Assembly (NCBI GenBank): GCA_039649115.1
Contig: JBBWZQ010000202.1
Span: 1-21,904, forward strand
From: DATEJJ01 sp039649115
GTDB taxonomy: Bacteria > Actinomycetota > Actinomycetes > Mycobacteriales > Micromonosporaceae
DNA: 21,904 nucleotides
Direction: 5' to 3'
The notes beneath the pieces are model-generated. The model worked only from the letters and a program-made list of their open reading frames with translations, did not search any database and had not been told where the DNA came from. Below, piece by piece: positions 1 through 7,983 of the stretch; position 1 is the first letter of the stretch, and each line of letters opens with the position of its first letter. Both the position numbers and the translations under genes were made by a program.

Positions 1-9
1 GTAGATCCT

Positions 10-900
10 CTAGTCCTCTTCGGCGGCCAGTGCGGTGATGGCCTCGACCTCAGCGGATGCGAGGTGGATGTTGGCGGCGGCGAGATTCTCGTGCAGGTGC
101 TCGACGCTGGTGGTGCCGGGGATCGGCAGCGCGTTCTTGGTGCGGTGCAGTTGCCAGGCCAGGGCGATCTGCTGCGCGGTGGCGCCGTGCCGCTGGGCGA
201 TGGGGTCGATCACGGCGTGGAACGGTTCGCCTTCCGGTCCGCTGGGGACAGCGGCGGGGTGCCAGGGTGAGAACACGATCCCGGCCTCCTCGGCCACCTG
301 CCGTACGGCGGCGCCGATGCGGACAGCGACGTTGTAATGAACGGTGACGGCGGCGATGTCGGTGATGCTCATCGCGGTGCGGAGCTGCTCGGCGCCGAGG
401 TTGGACAGGCCGATATGCCGGATCAGTCCGTCGGCCTTCATGCCGGCTAGGGTCTCGATCGCCTCCTCGAACGGGACGTCGGTGAACGCCGCCGTGTGCA
501 GGTAGTACAGGTCGATCTGCTCGACGCCGAGGCGGCGCATGCTCATGTAAGCGGCCTGACGCAGGTACCACTTGTTGCCGAGCGCGGTCATGTCGCTGTA
601 TTCCGGGCCGCCGCGCAGGTTGCCGCCCTTGGTGGCGATGACCAGGTTCTCCGGGTACGGGTGCAGCGCCTGCTTGATGAGTTCCTCGTTGGAGTGGGGG
701 CCGTAGACGTCGGCGGTGTCGATGAACGTGACACCGGCCTTGACGACATCGCGCAGCAGCGCGATGCCTTTGTCGTGGTCGGGGTAGGCGCCCCAGACCT
801 TCGGTCCGGTCAGTTGCATCGCGCCGTAGCCGATGCGGCCGACGGTGAGGTCGCCGCCGATGGTGACTGTTGGTGAAAGCTCGTTTGATTGCTGTGTCAT
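10..900 (-). CDS. Aldo/keto reductase
   Basis: The 296-residue product is a full-length aldo/keto reductase, a cytosolic NADPH-dependent TIM-barrel enzyme that reduces aldehydes and ketones. The catalytic tetrad is visible: Asp61 and Tyr66 in FIDTADVYG, Lys91 in IATKGG and His135 in YYLHTAA. The late IPGTTSVEHLHEN stretch is the usual cofactor-phosphate binding region. The ATG is supported by AGGAGA eight bases upstream. It lies downstream of the antiporter gene on the same strand, but a 178-base gap with a hairpin suggests separate transcription. The substrate cannot be told; members of this branch are often annotated only as oxidoreductases. The family call is firm, the physiological role is not. 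Confidence 0.95.
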   Translation of the reverse strand: MTQQSNELSPTVTIGGDLTVGRIGYGAMQLTGPKVWGAYPDHDKGIALLRDVVKAGVTFIDTADVYGPHSNEELIKQALHPYPENLVIATKGGNLRGGPEYSDMTALGNKWYLRQAAYMSMRRLGVEQIDLYYLHTAAFTDVPFEEAIETLAGMKADGLIRHIGLSNLGAEQLRTAMSITDIAAVTVHYNVAVRIGAAVRQVAEEAGIVFSPWHPAAVPSGPEGEPFHAVIDPIAQRHGATAQQIALAWQLHRTKNALPIPGTTSVEHLHENLAAANIHLASAEVEAITALAAEED

Positions 901-1042
901 GTGATGGTTCTCCTGAAAGTGGTGATAGTTCGCGCTGGCGATGTGCCTCAGGCGGCGAGGTAACCGCCGTCCAGGCGCTCGCGCATCTGCGGGTTCTGAT
1001 CCGCTGGAGTCAGAGCGCAGGTACTGAGCCTTTCTGTGGCCC

Positions 1043-1069
1043 CGGACGGCGACTTGGATTGCCCGTCCG
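1043..1069 (-). terminator. Hairpin after the antiporter gene
   Basis: A 7-bp inverted repeat (CGGACGG and CCGTCCG, 13-base loop) begins ten bases past the antiporter stop codon. There is no clear T run, so this is a GC-hairpin terminator candidate of the kind common in actinomycetes. The rest of the 901-1078 gap shows no convincing gene. Confidence 0.45.
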
Positions 1070-1078
1070 ACTTTCGTA

Positions 1079-2674
1079 TCAGATGATCTGTTGTTCCTCG
1101 AGGTCGAATCGCCGTTGCAGGGCGGCGATGGCTTGGTCGCCGATCTCGCCGCGGTTCCACATGCGGATCGCTTCGGCGCGTTCCAGGCGGAGCAGTTCCT
1201 GGCGGGCTTCGGTGTAGCTCGCGGCGGCGATGACCGCGCCGTCGACGAGTTCGGGGAGGTGTTCGTCGTCGGCGTCGGGGCCGAGGATGGCGTGTGCGCG
1301 GCGGGCGCGTTCCTCCAGATCGCGGCGGAGCCGCTGTTCCACGTCGGCGGGCAGCGCGCCGCGGGTGACGATCTGGTCGAGGCGGACGAGGGCGAGGCGG
1401 GCGGTGGTGTGTTCGGCGGCGGCCTGTTGCAGGGCGGAGGTGTCGTCGGGCAGGCCGGTGATCCGTAGCCGCCGGCCGACCCAGGGCAGGGTCAGTCCTT
1501 GCAGGACCAGCGTCGCGACGATCACCGTGAAGGTGAGGAACAGGATCAGGTCGCGGTCGGGGAATGGGCCGGTGCCGGCGGTGAGCGGTATGGCGAAGGC
1601 GGCGGCCAGGGATACGACCCCGCGGATGCCGGCCCAGGACACGATGGCCGGGGACTGCCAGGGCAGGGACGGCTCGCGGGTGCGGATGTGCGGGAACAGC
1701 AGCCGGGGCAGGTAGGCGGCCGGGAAGACCCACAGGATGCGGATCACGATCACGACCACGGTGATCAGGCCGGCGTACCACGCGAGGTCGGCGGGTTGGT
1801 AGCTGTGTAGGCCGGCGAGGATCTGCCGCAGTTGCAGGCCGATGAGGGCGAACACGATGCCCTGCAGCACGAACGCGATGACTTCCCACACCGCCTGGCC
1901 CTGCAGCCGGGTGGTGCTGGACACGATCAACGGCGCGGCCCTGGCCACGACCAGCCCGGCGACCACGACGGCCAGGACCCCGGAGCCGTGCAACGCCTCG
2001 GCGGGCAGGTACGCGGCGAACGGGGTGATCAGCGACACGGTGTTCTCGGTCAGCGGGTCGTCGATGCGTCGGCGCACGGTCACCACGAGGAACCCGACGC
2101 CGAGGCCGACGGCCACGCCCACCGCGCTGACCAACACGAACCGGAGCACCGCCTCCCCGAAGGAGAATGCACCGGTGACCACTGCGGCGACCGCGATGCG
2201 GTAGGCGACCAGGGCGGTGGCGTCGTTGAGTAGGCTCTCGCCCTCCAGGATGGAGATCACCCGTCGGGGCAGGCCGACCCGGTGCGCGATCGCGGTCGCG
2301 GCGACGGCGTCCGGCGGTGCGACGATCGCGCCGAGGACGAACCCGGCGGCCAGTGGTAGCCCCGGGATCAGCAGGTGCGCGGTGTAGCCGACGGCCACGG
2401 TGGTGGCCAGCACCAGGCCGACCGACAGCAGCGCGATCGGGCGCAGGTTGGCGCGCAGGTCCCGCAGGCTGGTGTCGATCGCTGCGGCGTAGAGCAGCGG
2501 CGGCAGGAACCCGACCAGCACGAGTTCCGGGTCCAGTTGGTAGTTCGGCAAGCCTGGGATCAGGCTGGCCAGGATGCCGGCGGCCACCAGCGCGATCGGC
2601 GGCGGGACGCCGACCTTGCGGGACAACGCCGACACCGCCGTCGCGCCGATCACCAATGCCAGTACCAGCCCCAC
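1079..2674 (-). CDS. Na+/H+ antiporter, CPA1 family
   Basis: This encodes a multi-pass inner-membrane cation/proton antiporter of about 531 residues. The first two thirds are a run of hydrophobic helices. The CPA1 signatures are present: FLPPLLYAAAID near residue 57, APPDAVAATAI with Asp122, and EGESLLNDATALV with the Asn150-Asp151 pair used for ion exchange. The last 140 residues are a charged helical cytosolic tail rich in Arg and Glu, likely regulatory. I chose the GTG at 2674 over an ATG 12 codons further out because a perfect AGGAGG sits seven bases before it, and translation from it starts directly in the first membrane helix. Likely role: pH and sodium homeostasis. Ion preference cannot be read from the sequence. 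Confidence 0.93.
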   Translation of the reverse strand: MGLVLALVIGATAVSALSRKVGVPPPIALVAAGILASLIPGLPNYQLDPELVLVGFLPPLLYAAAIDTSLRDLRANLRPIALLSVGLVLATTVAVGYTAHLLIPGLPLAAGFVLGAIVAPPDAVAATAIAHRVGLPRRVISILEGESLLNDATALVAYRIAVAAVVTGAFSFGEAVLRFVLVSAVGVAVGLGVGFLVVTVRRRIDDPLTENTVSLITPFAAYLPAEALHGSGVLAVVVAGLVVARAAPLIVSSTTRLQGQAVWEVIAFVLQGIVFALIGLQLRQILAGLHSYQPADLAWYAGLITVVVIVIRILWVFPAAYLPRLLFPHIRTREPSLPWQSPAIVSWAGIRGVVSLAAAFAIPLTAGTGPFPDRDLILFLTFTVIVATLVLQGLTLPWVGRRLRITGLPDDTSALQQAAAEHTTARLALVRLDQIVTRGALPADVEQRLRRDLEERARRAHAILGPDADDEHLPELVDGAVIAAASYTEARQELLRLERAEAIRMWNRGEIGDQAIAALQRRFDLEEQQII

Positions 2675-2681
2675 AGGTCCA

Positions 2682-2687
2682 CCTCCT
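2682..2687 (-). promoter_or_regulatory. Ribosome binding site that sets the antiporter start
   Basis: A perfect AGGAGG lies seven bases before the GTG at 2674 and inside the longer reading frame that begins at 2710, so it argues for the shorter protein. Confidence 0.8.
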
Positions 2688-2814
2688 AGCCAGACGGGTC
2701 GCCCCCTCACAACCGGTCAGTCCGCCGCTGCCACATGCTCAATGTGGCCGCCCTGTCTGCCGCAAGACGTGCGGCGAGGCGGCCGCAGGTCGGTGGCGGG
2801 CCTCTCGACTGTTG

Positions 2815-3219
2815 TCAGCGCTGCGGTGAGGCTGCCCCGACCACGACCTCCACTCGGTCGGTGTAGAAGGCGACGTGGTTGGCGATGGGCGCGACTGAGT
2901 CGTACGGCGCGAGGTAGGACCACACCGCGTCGGCCAGCCGGCCCTCGCCGTCCTGGCCGTCAGGAAGCGTGATGCTGTAGTAGGACGCGTCGCCTTTGTA
3001 TGGGCAGTAGGTCTGGGTGTCGCTCGACGCCAGCAGCGTCTGGTCCACATCGTCGAGGGGGATGTACTGCACGGGCGGATAGCCCGACTCATGCAGCGTC
3101 AGGGCCCGGGTGGTGTCGGCCACGACGTGCGCGCCGATCCGGGCTACCACACGCAGCCCGGTCTTTTCGATCGCAATCGAGTGGTCGGGACCGGGGATCC
3201 TGGGTTCCCTTGTTGCCAT
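2815..3219 (-). CDS. DUF427 domain protein
   Basis: The 134-residue product matches the DUF427 family, a small beta-rich domain of unknown biochemical role common in actinomycetes. The hallmark CPYKGDASYYS block is at about residues 72-82, with LHESGYPPVQYIP before it. The ATG follows AAGGA seven bases upstream. The gene starts 13 bases after the TetR stop, so it is probably the last gene of the SDR-VOC-TetR-DUF427 operon. The association with an oxidoreductase and a glyoxalase-fold protein suggests small-molecule or stress metabolism, but that is inference. No signal peptide or membrane helix is seen. Confidence 0.92.
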   Translation of the reverse strand: MATREPRIPGPDHSIAIEKTGLRVVARIGAHVVADTTRALTLHESGYPPVQYIPLDDVDQTLLASSDTQTYCPYKGDASYYSITLPDGQDGEGRLADAVWSYLAPYDSVAPIANHVAFYTDRVEVVVGAASPQR

Positions 3220-3232
3220 GGGTCTGTCCTTT

Positions 3233-3793
3233 TCAGGCGCGCGGCGCGGTGGATAGGAGTGCTTCGGCGGCGGTGCGGGCGGCTTGCGCGGCCTGGGGGT
3301 TGGCGTCCAGCTGGGCGGCGATGTTGGAGCCGTCGTAGAGCAGCACCAGCTGGAGCGAGAGAGTGGGGACGTTTTGGTAGCCGGCGGCAGCGACGAGGAG
3401 GGTGAACAGTTCGTGTAGCCAGGTGCGGAAGTCTTTGGTGGCGAGTGCTTCGGTGCTGCCTGGCTGTGCCTCGGCCGCGGCGTTCATGAAGGCGCAGCCG
3501 CGGAAGTCGGGCTCGGCGAACAGGTCGGCCAGGGCGTCGAAGATGGCGAAGATCTTCTGCTCGGGTGTTTCGGCGTCGGCCTGGTACTGGGCGATGCGCT
3601 CGGCGAATTTCGTGTGCCGATTGTGTAGGTAGGTGCGGACCAGCTCATCTTTGCCGCCGAAGTTGTAGTACAGCGATCCCTTGGCGACGCCGGCCGCTTG
3701 CAGGACCCGGTCGATGCCGACGCTGCGTACGCCCTCGTTGTAGAAGAGGCGGTCGGCGGCCTCGAGCAGGCGGTCGCGGGCGGAACGCTTCAT
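3233..3793 (-). CDS. TetR/AcrR family transcriptional regulator
   Basis: This is a 186-residue one-component repressor. The N-terminal helix-turn-helix is clear: RLLEAADRLFYNEGVRSVGID (residues 8-28), then AAGVAKGSLYYNFGGKDELV (33-52). The C-terminal half is an all-helical ligand-binding and dimer domain, with PDFRGCAFMNAAAE typical of the YxaF/LmrA-like branch. The ATG at 3793 was chosen over a longer frame because AAGGAAG precedes it at normal distance and the family consensus starts there. It is third in a co-directional four-gene set, so it probably regulates its own operon. A candidate operator lies upstream of the first gene, at 4985-5021. The ligand is unknown; the neighbouring SDR suggests a carbonyl or aromatic metabolite. 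Confidence 0.93.
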   Translation of the reverse strand: MKRSARDRLLEAADRLFYNEGVRSVGIDRVLQAAGVAKGSLYYNFGGKDELVRTYLHNRHTKFAERIAQYQADAETPEQKIFAIFDALADLFAEPDFRGCAFMNAAAEAQPGSTEALATKDFRTWLHELFTLLVAAAGYQNVPTLSLQLVLLYDGSNIAAQLDANPQAAQAARTAAEALLSTAPRA

Positions 3794-3857
3794 AGCTACT
3801 TCCTTAGTAACGGTCGAGACAGCCGCGGCCGGCTCGGCTTCCGGCCGCGGCGGGGTG

Positions 3858-4211
3858 TCAACCCTCGATGAGGTCGAATTCGTTGCCCTCCGGGTCGGCG
3901 AGCGTGGCCCAGTGTCCACCGGCGTGGATGTCGTGAAGCTGCTCGGCGCCCATTGCTTTCAGGCGGGCGAGTTCGGCGGCGAAGTCGGTGGTGATCAGGT
4001 CGAGGTGCAGCCGGTTCTTCACCGTCTTGCCCTCGGGCACGGTGTGGAAAGCGATGCGGGGCCCCGAGGTGGCGACGTCACCGACTTCCACGACGGCGTT
4101 GTCGCCGTCGGCGCCCTCAGCGACGGCTCGACCGAGAGCGGCCGCCCAAAAGCTGGCCGCCGCCTTGGCGTCGCGGGCGTCGTAAGAAAGCCCGAACACG
4201 GTACTGGACAT
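3858..4211 (-). CDS. VOC (glyoxalase-like) family protein
   Basis: The 117-residue protein has the paired beta-alpha-beta-beta-beta folds of the vicinal oxygen chelate superfamily. N-terminal half: DARDAKAAASFWAAALG. C-terminal half: NRLHLDLITTDF (His69), then WATLADPEGNEFDLIE (Glu111). A His and a late Glu are typical metal-binding positions in this family, though binding is not proven here. The ATG follows AAGGAG five bases upstream. It sits 25 bases after the SDR stop and 64 bases before the TetR start, within one operon. The possible roles range from glyoxalase-type or dioxygenase chemistry to drug binding, and the sequence does not decide between them. Confidence 0.9.
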   Translation of the reverse strand: MSSTVFGLSYDARDAKAAASFWAAALGRAVAEGADGDNAVVEVGDVATSGPRIAFHTVPEGKTVKNRLHLDLITTDFAAELARLKAMGAEQLHDIHAGGHWATLADPEGNEFDLIEG

Positions 4212-4236
4212 GGTGGCTCCTTGGGTCGCACGGTGG

Positions 4237-4962
4237 TCAGACTGCGGTGCGGCCGCCGTCGACCGCGATGGTGGCGCCGGTGATGTAGCGGGCGGCGTCG
4301 GTGGCGAGGAACGCGATAACGCCGGCGATTTCGTCGGGCTGGGCGCCCCGCCCGATCAGTGTCGTGGCCGCCAGGGCGTCGATCACCTCCGTGGACGCGC
4401 CGTCGGAGTACACCGGGCCGGGCGCGACCGCGTTCACGCGCACGCCGGCCGGGCTGAACTCGGCCGCCCAGGCACGGGTCATGGCCGACAGCGACGCCTT
4501 GGTGGCGCTGTACGCCGCGCCGCCGACCAGCCCGACCGTGCCGGCCATGCTGGCGATGTTGACGATGCTGCCGGTGCGGCGGGCCGCCATCGCGGGCGCG
4601 ATAGCGGCGGTCAGCAGGTACGCCGACCGCACGTTGCTGTCGAATATCGCGTCGTAGGTGGCGATGTCGAGGTCGGCGGTGGGTCCGAACCAGGACCGAC
4701 CCGCGTTGTTGATCAAGATGTCGACCTCGCCGGCCTGCTCGACCAGCCGGGCGATCTGCGCCGGGTTGGTCACATCGGCGGCGACGAAGCGTGCCCGCCC
4801 ACCGGCCGCCTCGATGTCCTTGACAACCAGTTCACCGCGTTCGGCGTTGCGCCCGTGCACGATCACCGACGCGCCGAGCGCCGCGAGGGCAATGGCGGTG
4901 GCCCGCCCGATACCTGCCGTGGCGCCGGTGACCAGAGCGGTCCGGCCATGGAGCTGGTTCAT
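4237..4962 (-). CDS. SDR family NAD(P)-dependent oxidoreductase
   Basis: A complete 241-residue classical short-chain dehydrogenase/reductase. Visible motifs: TGATAGIG cofactor loop (residues 12-19), HGRN (36-39) whose Arg favours NADP(H), NNAG (85-88), Asn110, Ser138 in IASMAG, Tyr151 and Lys155 in YSATK, and VAPGPV (179-184). All four catalytic positions are intact, so it should be active, probably on a carbonyl or alcohol substrate as a soluble tetramer. GGAAGG five bases before the ATG supports the start. It is the promoter-proximal gene of the SDR-VOC-TetR-DUF427 operon, with a repeat-rich candidate operator just upstream, so expression is likely inducible through the TetR protein. Confidence 0.95.
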   Translation of the reverse strand: MNQLHGRTALVTGATAGIGRATAIALAALGASVIVHGRNAERGELVVKDIEAAGGRARFVAADVTNPAQIARLVEQAGEVDILINNAGRSWFGPTADLDIATYDAIFDSNVRSAYLLTAAIAPAMAARRTGSIVNIASMAGTVGLVGGAAYSATKASLSAMTRAWAAEFSPAGVRVNAVAPGPVYSDGASTEVIDALAATTLIGRGAQPDEIAGVIAFLATDAARYITGATIAVDGGRTAV

Positions 4963-4984
4963 GACGTCCTTCCGTTCTTAGGTT

Positions 4985-5021
4985 AACCTGTCTAGAGGAA
5001 GTATTAGACTGACCTGTCTAA
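4985..5021 (-). promoter_or_regulatory. Candidate TetR operator and promoter of the SDR operon
   Basis: The 10-mer RACCTGTCTA occurs twice on the plus strand (4985-4994 and 5011-5020), 26 bases apart. The second copy is half of an inverted repeat, TTAGAC-6 bases-GTCTAA, at 5004-5021. Read on the minus strand, this region holds TCTAAT, one mismatch from a TATAAT -10 box, so a bound repressor would block RNA polymerase. TAGAC-type half-sites are known for YxaF/LmrA-like TetR proteins. Assignment to the TetR encoded in this operon is inference. Confidence 0.65.
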
Positions 5022-5163
5022 AGCGCAAGTGAGCTGTGACACGCCCGCGTAGACCCGCTTGGCGCAGCCGGCGTAGGGCAGCGATACCCACGACGCGGCG
5101 CCCAATCCGCGCCGAGCGGCGTGGGATTGGCTAGGCACGTCACGGCGAGGTCGACAGCCACCG

Positions 5164-5535
5164 TTGCGCATCGATAGCGACCTTTCCGCCGCGCCGACTA
5201 CCGGCGATCCAGCCCTGGTCGACAGCCTCATCGCGAACCTGGTGAGCAACGCCATCCGACACAACGTGGACGGCGGCCGGGTCGAAGTCACCACCGGGAT
5301 CATCGACGGGCACGCGGTCGTCAAGGTCCACAACACCGGGCCGCTGGTCCCGCCAGACGAGGTCGAGCGCCTCTTCCAGCCGTTCCAGCGGCTGGGCACC
5401 CCACGAGTCCGCCGACCCGACGGGCACGGACTCGGCCTGGCCGTCGTCCGCGCCATCGTCACCGTCCACGGCGCCGAACTCACCGCCAACGCCCGGCCCG
5501 AAGGCGGCCTGGACATCAACGTCAGCTTCCGCTGA
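5164..5535 (+). pseudogene. Histidine kinase remnant: HATPase domain only
   Basis: About 123 residues correspond to the C-terminal ATP-binding domain of a sensor histidine kinase. The boxes are in order: N box NLVSNAIRHN, G1-like VKVHNTGPLVP, F box LFQPFQRLG and G2 box GHGLGLAVV, ending in a normal stop. The sensor, membrane helices, HAMP and phospho-accepting His domain are all missing. The frame upstream is closed by a stop at 5074 and carries no kinase-like sequence. The possible start (TTG at 5164) has no ribosome site. No response regulator is nearby. I read this as a 5'-deleted gene. A free-standing anti-sigma-type ATPase is less likely, because the start of the similarity falls inside the domain's leading strand. 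Confidence 0.8.
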
Positions 5536-5808
5536 CATCCGCGACAAAGCACTTGCAGGCCGACGGCAGTTACTGCCTTCGAGCCGTACGCTCCACCACC
5601 CACGCGAACCGCCCAACGCGGGACCGTTGACAAGCAGCGGTGACGGCGGTCCTCATCGTCACGGCCGTCCTCGGGCACCCGTCACTCATCTCGGCTACTT
5701 GTCCTACTGGACACATGTCTGCCCGGCTCAAAGTAGCGTTGCCCCGCCTCGCCGCCTACTGCTTCGCCCGGGCCGGCAGAGCTGCCGTCCGGCAGGTACC
5801 CTCGGCCG

Positions 5809-6531
5809 GTGTTCTCGCCTCAAGGCCCGTCTCTGCGTGAACTGTGCGTCCAGGCGCTGTCCTCGGTCGAGCGCGGCTACGACCTGCTAGCACCGAAGTT
5901 CGACCACACGCCCTTTCGCACCCCGCAGAGCATTCTCGGCGCGACCGTCCACGCGCTGTCCGAACTCGGGCCGTTCAGCCAGGGACTGGACGTGTGCTGC
6001 GGTACCGGCGCGGGCATGCTGGTTCTCAGGCCCCTGTGCCAGGGACGGATCACCGGCGTCGACTTCAGCGCCGGCATGCTCGCGCAGGCGCGCAGCGCGC
6101 ACCCGGACGCCACCTGGGTACGGGCCGACGCCCGGGGCCTCACTTTCGCCGAGGACTTCGACCTCGCGGTCACCTTCGGGGCGCTCGGGCACTTCCTACC
6201 CACCGAGCGGCGCGCAGTCTTCGAGGGGGTGTACCGCGCACTGCGGCCCGGCGGGCTCTTCACCTTCCCGATCGGCACGCCGCCGCCCCTCACCTCGCTC
6301 TCGCACTGGGCCACGCTCGGATTCGACCTGGCCATGCGGGTCCGCAATGCCGTGTGGCGCCCACCGTTCGTCATGTACTACCGGACCAGCCCGCTGCCCG
6401 CAGTCCGCGACGACCTGACCGCGGCTGGCTTCACCGTGCGGGCTGTCGCCTTGACCGCCCTGGGCCGACACCGGGACGGCAGCCCACGGTGCCAGCTGAT
6501 TCTGGCGCACAAGCCGGCAGGACCCCACTGA
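5809..6531 (+). CDS. Class I SAM-dependent methyltransferase
   Basis: The 240-residue product has a Rossmann-type methyltransferase fold: motif I LDVCCGTGAGM (60-70), the acidic residue Asp85 in ITGVDFSAGML that contacts the SAM ribose, ADARG (106-110), FDLAVTFGALGHFL (117-130) and LRPGGLFTFPIG (145-156). The GTG start gives the expected length; its ribosome site is weak. The C-terminal segment (YYRTSPLPAVRDDLTAAGFTVRAVAL) is the usual substrate-cap and last strands. The substrate is not identifiable, and O- or C-methylation of a small molecule is most likely. Upstream (5536-5808) nothing convincing is coded. Downstream is a hairpin, then the epoxide hydrolase gene on the same strand. Confidence 0.88.
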   Translation: MFSPQGPSLRELCVQALSSVERGYDLLAPKFDHTPFRTPQSILGATVHALSELGPFSQGLDVCCGTGAGMLVLRPLCQGRITGVDFSAGMLAQARSAHPDATWVRADARGLTFAEDFDLAVTFGALGHFLPTERRAVFEGVYRALRPGGLFTFPIGTPPPLTSLSHWATLGFDLAMRVRNAVWRPPFVMYYRTSPLPAVRDDLTAAGFTVRAVALTALGRHRDGSPRCQLILAHKPAGPH

Positions 6532-6858
6532 TGCCCGCTCATCGGGACGACTGGCCGGTCGAGTATTCCGGCCGGGAGGCAGAGCCTTGGCCAGTGGTAC
6601 GGAAATGGCTAGTCTCCGCGACTCCGGCCCCGGCTACGCGCAGGACCCGACCCTTGCTGTCCGCGCGCGCCCGGGTATCCCAGTGTGCGCAGCCTTTCCA
6701 GCGGGGCCGAGCCTGCTGCAACAGCGACAGCAGGCGCAACAGCCGCGCCGATGTTTCCAACATTCTCCGGTCCTGTCGACAATCTAGGAACGGATCTTTC
6801 CGCTATTGTGCCTACCGTCCTTCTTGTGAACAGCAGCCCGTTGACAAGGAGAAGCGCG
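6532..6858 (+). other. Intergenic region before the epoxide hydrolase gene
   Basis: This 327-base stretch has no supportable gene; its reading frames are unbiased extensions or shadows. It begins with a hairpin and ends with the ribosome site AAGGAG before the ATG at 6859. The promoter of the epoxide hydrolase pair should lie here, but I see no convincing -35/-10 pair. Confidence 0.6.
6553..6573 (+). terminator. Hairpin after the methyltransferase gene
   Basis: A perfect 6-bp inverted repeat, GGCCGG-9 bases-CCGGCC, starts 22 bases after the stop. An overlapping longer-range pair, ACTGGCC/GGCCAGT (6550-6595), could form an alternative stem. There is no T tract. Confidence 0.4.
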
Positions 6859-7983
6859 ATGAGCGAGGACGTCCGGCCCTTCCGCATCGACATCCCGGAG
6901 GCCGACCTCCGCTATCTGCACGACCGGCTGGCCACCGCGCGCTGGTCCGGAGAGCTGCCCGGGGTGGGGTGGACCCGGGGGATGGCGCTGGGCCACCTGC
7001 GAGAGCTCGCCGAGTACTGGCGTACCGGCTACGACTGGCGCGCACAGGAGGCGCGGCTGAACCGGTACCCGCAGTTCACCACGGAGATCGACGGGCAGCG
7101 CATCCACTTCCTGCACATCCGATCCGACCAGCCGGACGCCACGCCGCTGCTGATCACACACGGCTTCCCGAGTTCCGTCGCCGAGTTCCTGCACCTGATC
7201 GAACCGCTCATCAACCCGGCGACCGGTCAGGCGTTCCACGTGATCGCGCCGTCCCTGCCCGGATACGCGTTCTCCACCCCGCTCGGCGGCACCGGCTGGT
7301 CCATGTCCCGGACCGCACGCGCCTGGGTCGAACTCATACGCCGGCTCGGCTATGAGCGCTACGGCGTGCATGGCGGCGATGTCGGCGCCGGCGTGTCCGG
7401 CGCGGTTGCCGGCATCGACGGCGAGCACGTGATGGGGATGCACGTGGTGACCGACCCGCTGACGGCCGCGGCCACCGCAACGTTCCTGCCCGGGATGGCC
7501 GACCAGCTGGACCGCAACGACCCGGTCGACAAGCTGATCCTTGACCGGATGGACGCATTCAAGACCGAAGGCTCCGGCTACCTGGCGATCCAGAACAGCC
7601 GGCCGCAGACCATCGGGTACGGCCTGGTGGATTCGCCGCTGCTGCAACTGGCATGGATCGCGGAGAAGGTTCACGAGTGGACCGACCTGCCGGTCGACCG
7701 CGATCAGCTACTGACCACGGTGAGCCTGTACTGGTTCACCGGCTGCGGCGCGACCGCCGCACACACCCTGTACGAGCAGGCGCACTCGTCGGACTGGGGC
7801 ACGCCGCCGGCCGTACCACAGGGCTTCGCGGTCTTCGGAGCCGACGAGACCGTCCGCAGGCTTGTCCCCGCCCCGACCGACGCGCACTGGACCGAGTTCG
7901 AGCGCGGCAAGCACTTCCCGGCGATGGAAGCCCCTGCCCAGCTCGCCGCGGACCTGCAACGGTTCTTCGGGCCGCTGTCGTGA
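6859..7983 (+). CDS. Epoxide hydrolase (EHN + alpha/beta hydrolase)
   Basis: The 374-residue enzyme has the epoxide hydrolase N-terminal domain (residues 1-90, VRPFRIDIPEADLRYLHDRL) followed by an alpha/beta-hydrolase core. HGFP (101-104) is the oxyanion HGxP motif, Asp174 in HGGDVGAG is the nucleophile that attacks the epoxide, and His352 in GKHFPAMEAP is the general base. The family opens epoxides to vicinal diols in two steps through an ester intermediate. The ATG was chosen because AAGGAG lies seven bases upstream and the family starts here; a longer in-frame extension is spurious. Its stop overlaps the GTG of the next gene by four bases, so the two are translationally coupled. The partner resembles AlkZ-type DNA glycosylases, which points to detoxification of a reactive epoxide. 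Confidence 0.93.
   Translation: MSEDVRPFRIDIPEADLRYLHDRLATARWSGELPGVGWTRGMALGHLRELAEYWRTGYDWRAQEARLNRYPQFTTEIDGQRIHFLHIRSDQPDATPLLITHGFPSSVAEFLHLIEPLINPATGQAFHVIAPSLPGYAFSTPLGGTGWSMSRTARAWVELIRRLGYERYGVHGGDVGAGVSGAVAGIDGEHVMGMHVVTDPLTAAATATFLPGMADQLDRNDPVDKLILDRMDAFKTEGSGYLAIQNSRPQTIGYGLVDSPLLQLAWIAEKVHEWTDLPVDRDQLLTTVSLYWFTGCGATAAHTLYEQAHSSDWGTPPAVPQGFAVFGADETVRRLVPAPTDAHWTEFERGKHFPAMEAPAQLAADLQRFFGPLS

Noticed and set aside
948..1889. Long minus-strand Arg/Pro-rich frame overlapping the antiporter gene
   Set aside because: It is a shadow of the antiporter frame with no family similarity. Its tail at 948-1000 (QMRERLDGGYLAA) looks slightly protein-like, perhaps a relic, but nothing supports a gene.
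5536..5808. Possible small gene starting with GTG at 5640
   Set aside because: There is no ribosome site, no domain, and it runs into the methyltransferase gene in another frame; only a short imperfect direct repeat was seen.
6685..6858. N-terminal extension of the epoxide hydrolase
   Set aside because: The extension lacks family similarity, and AAGGAG sits correctly in front of the internal ATG at 6859.
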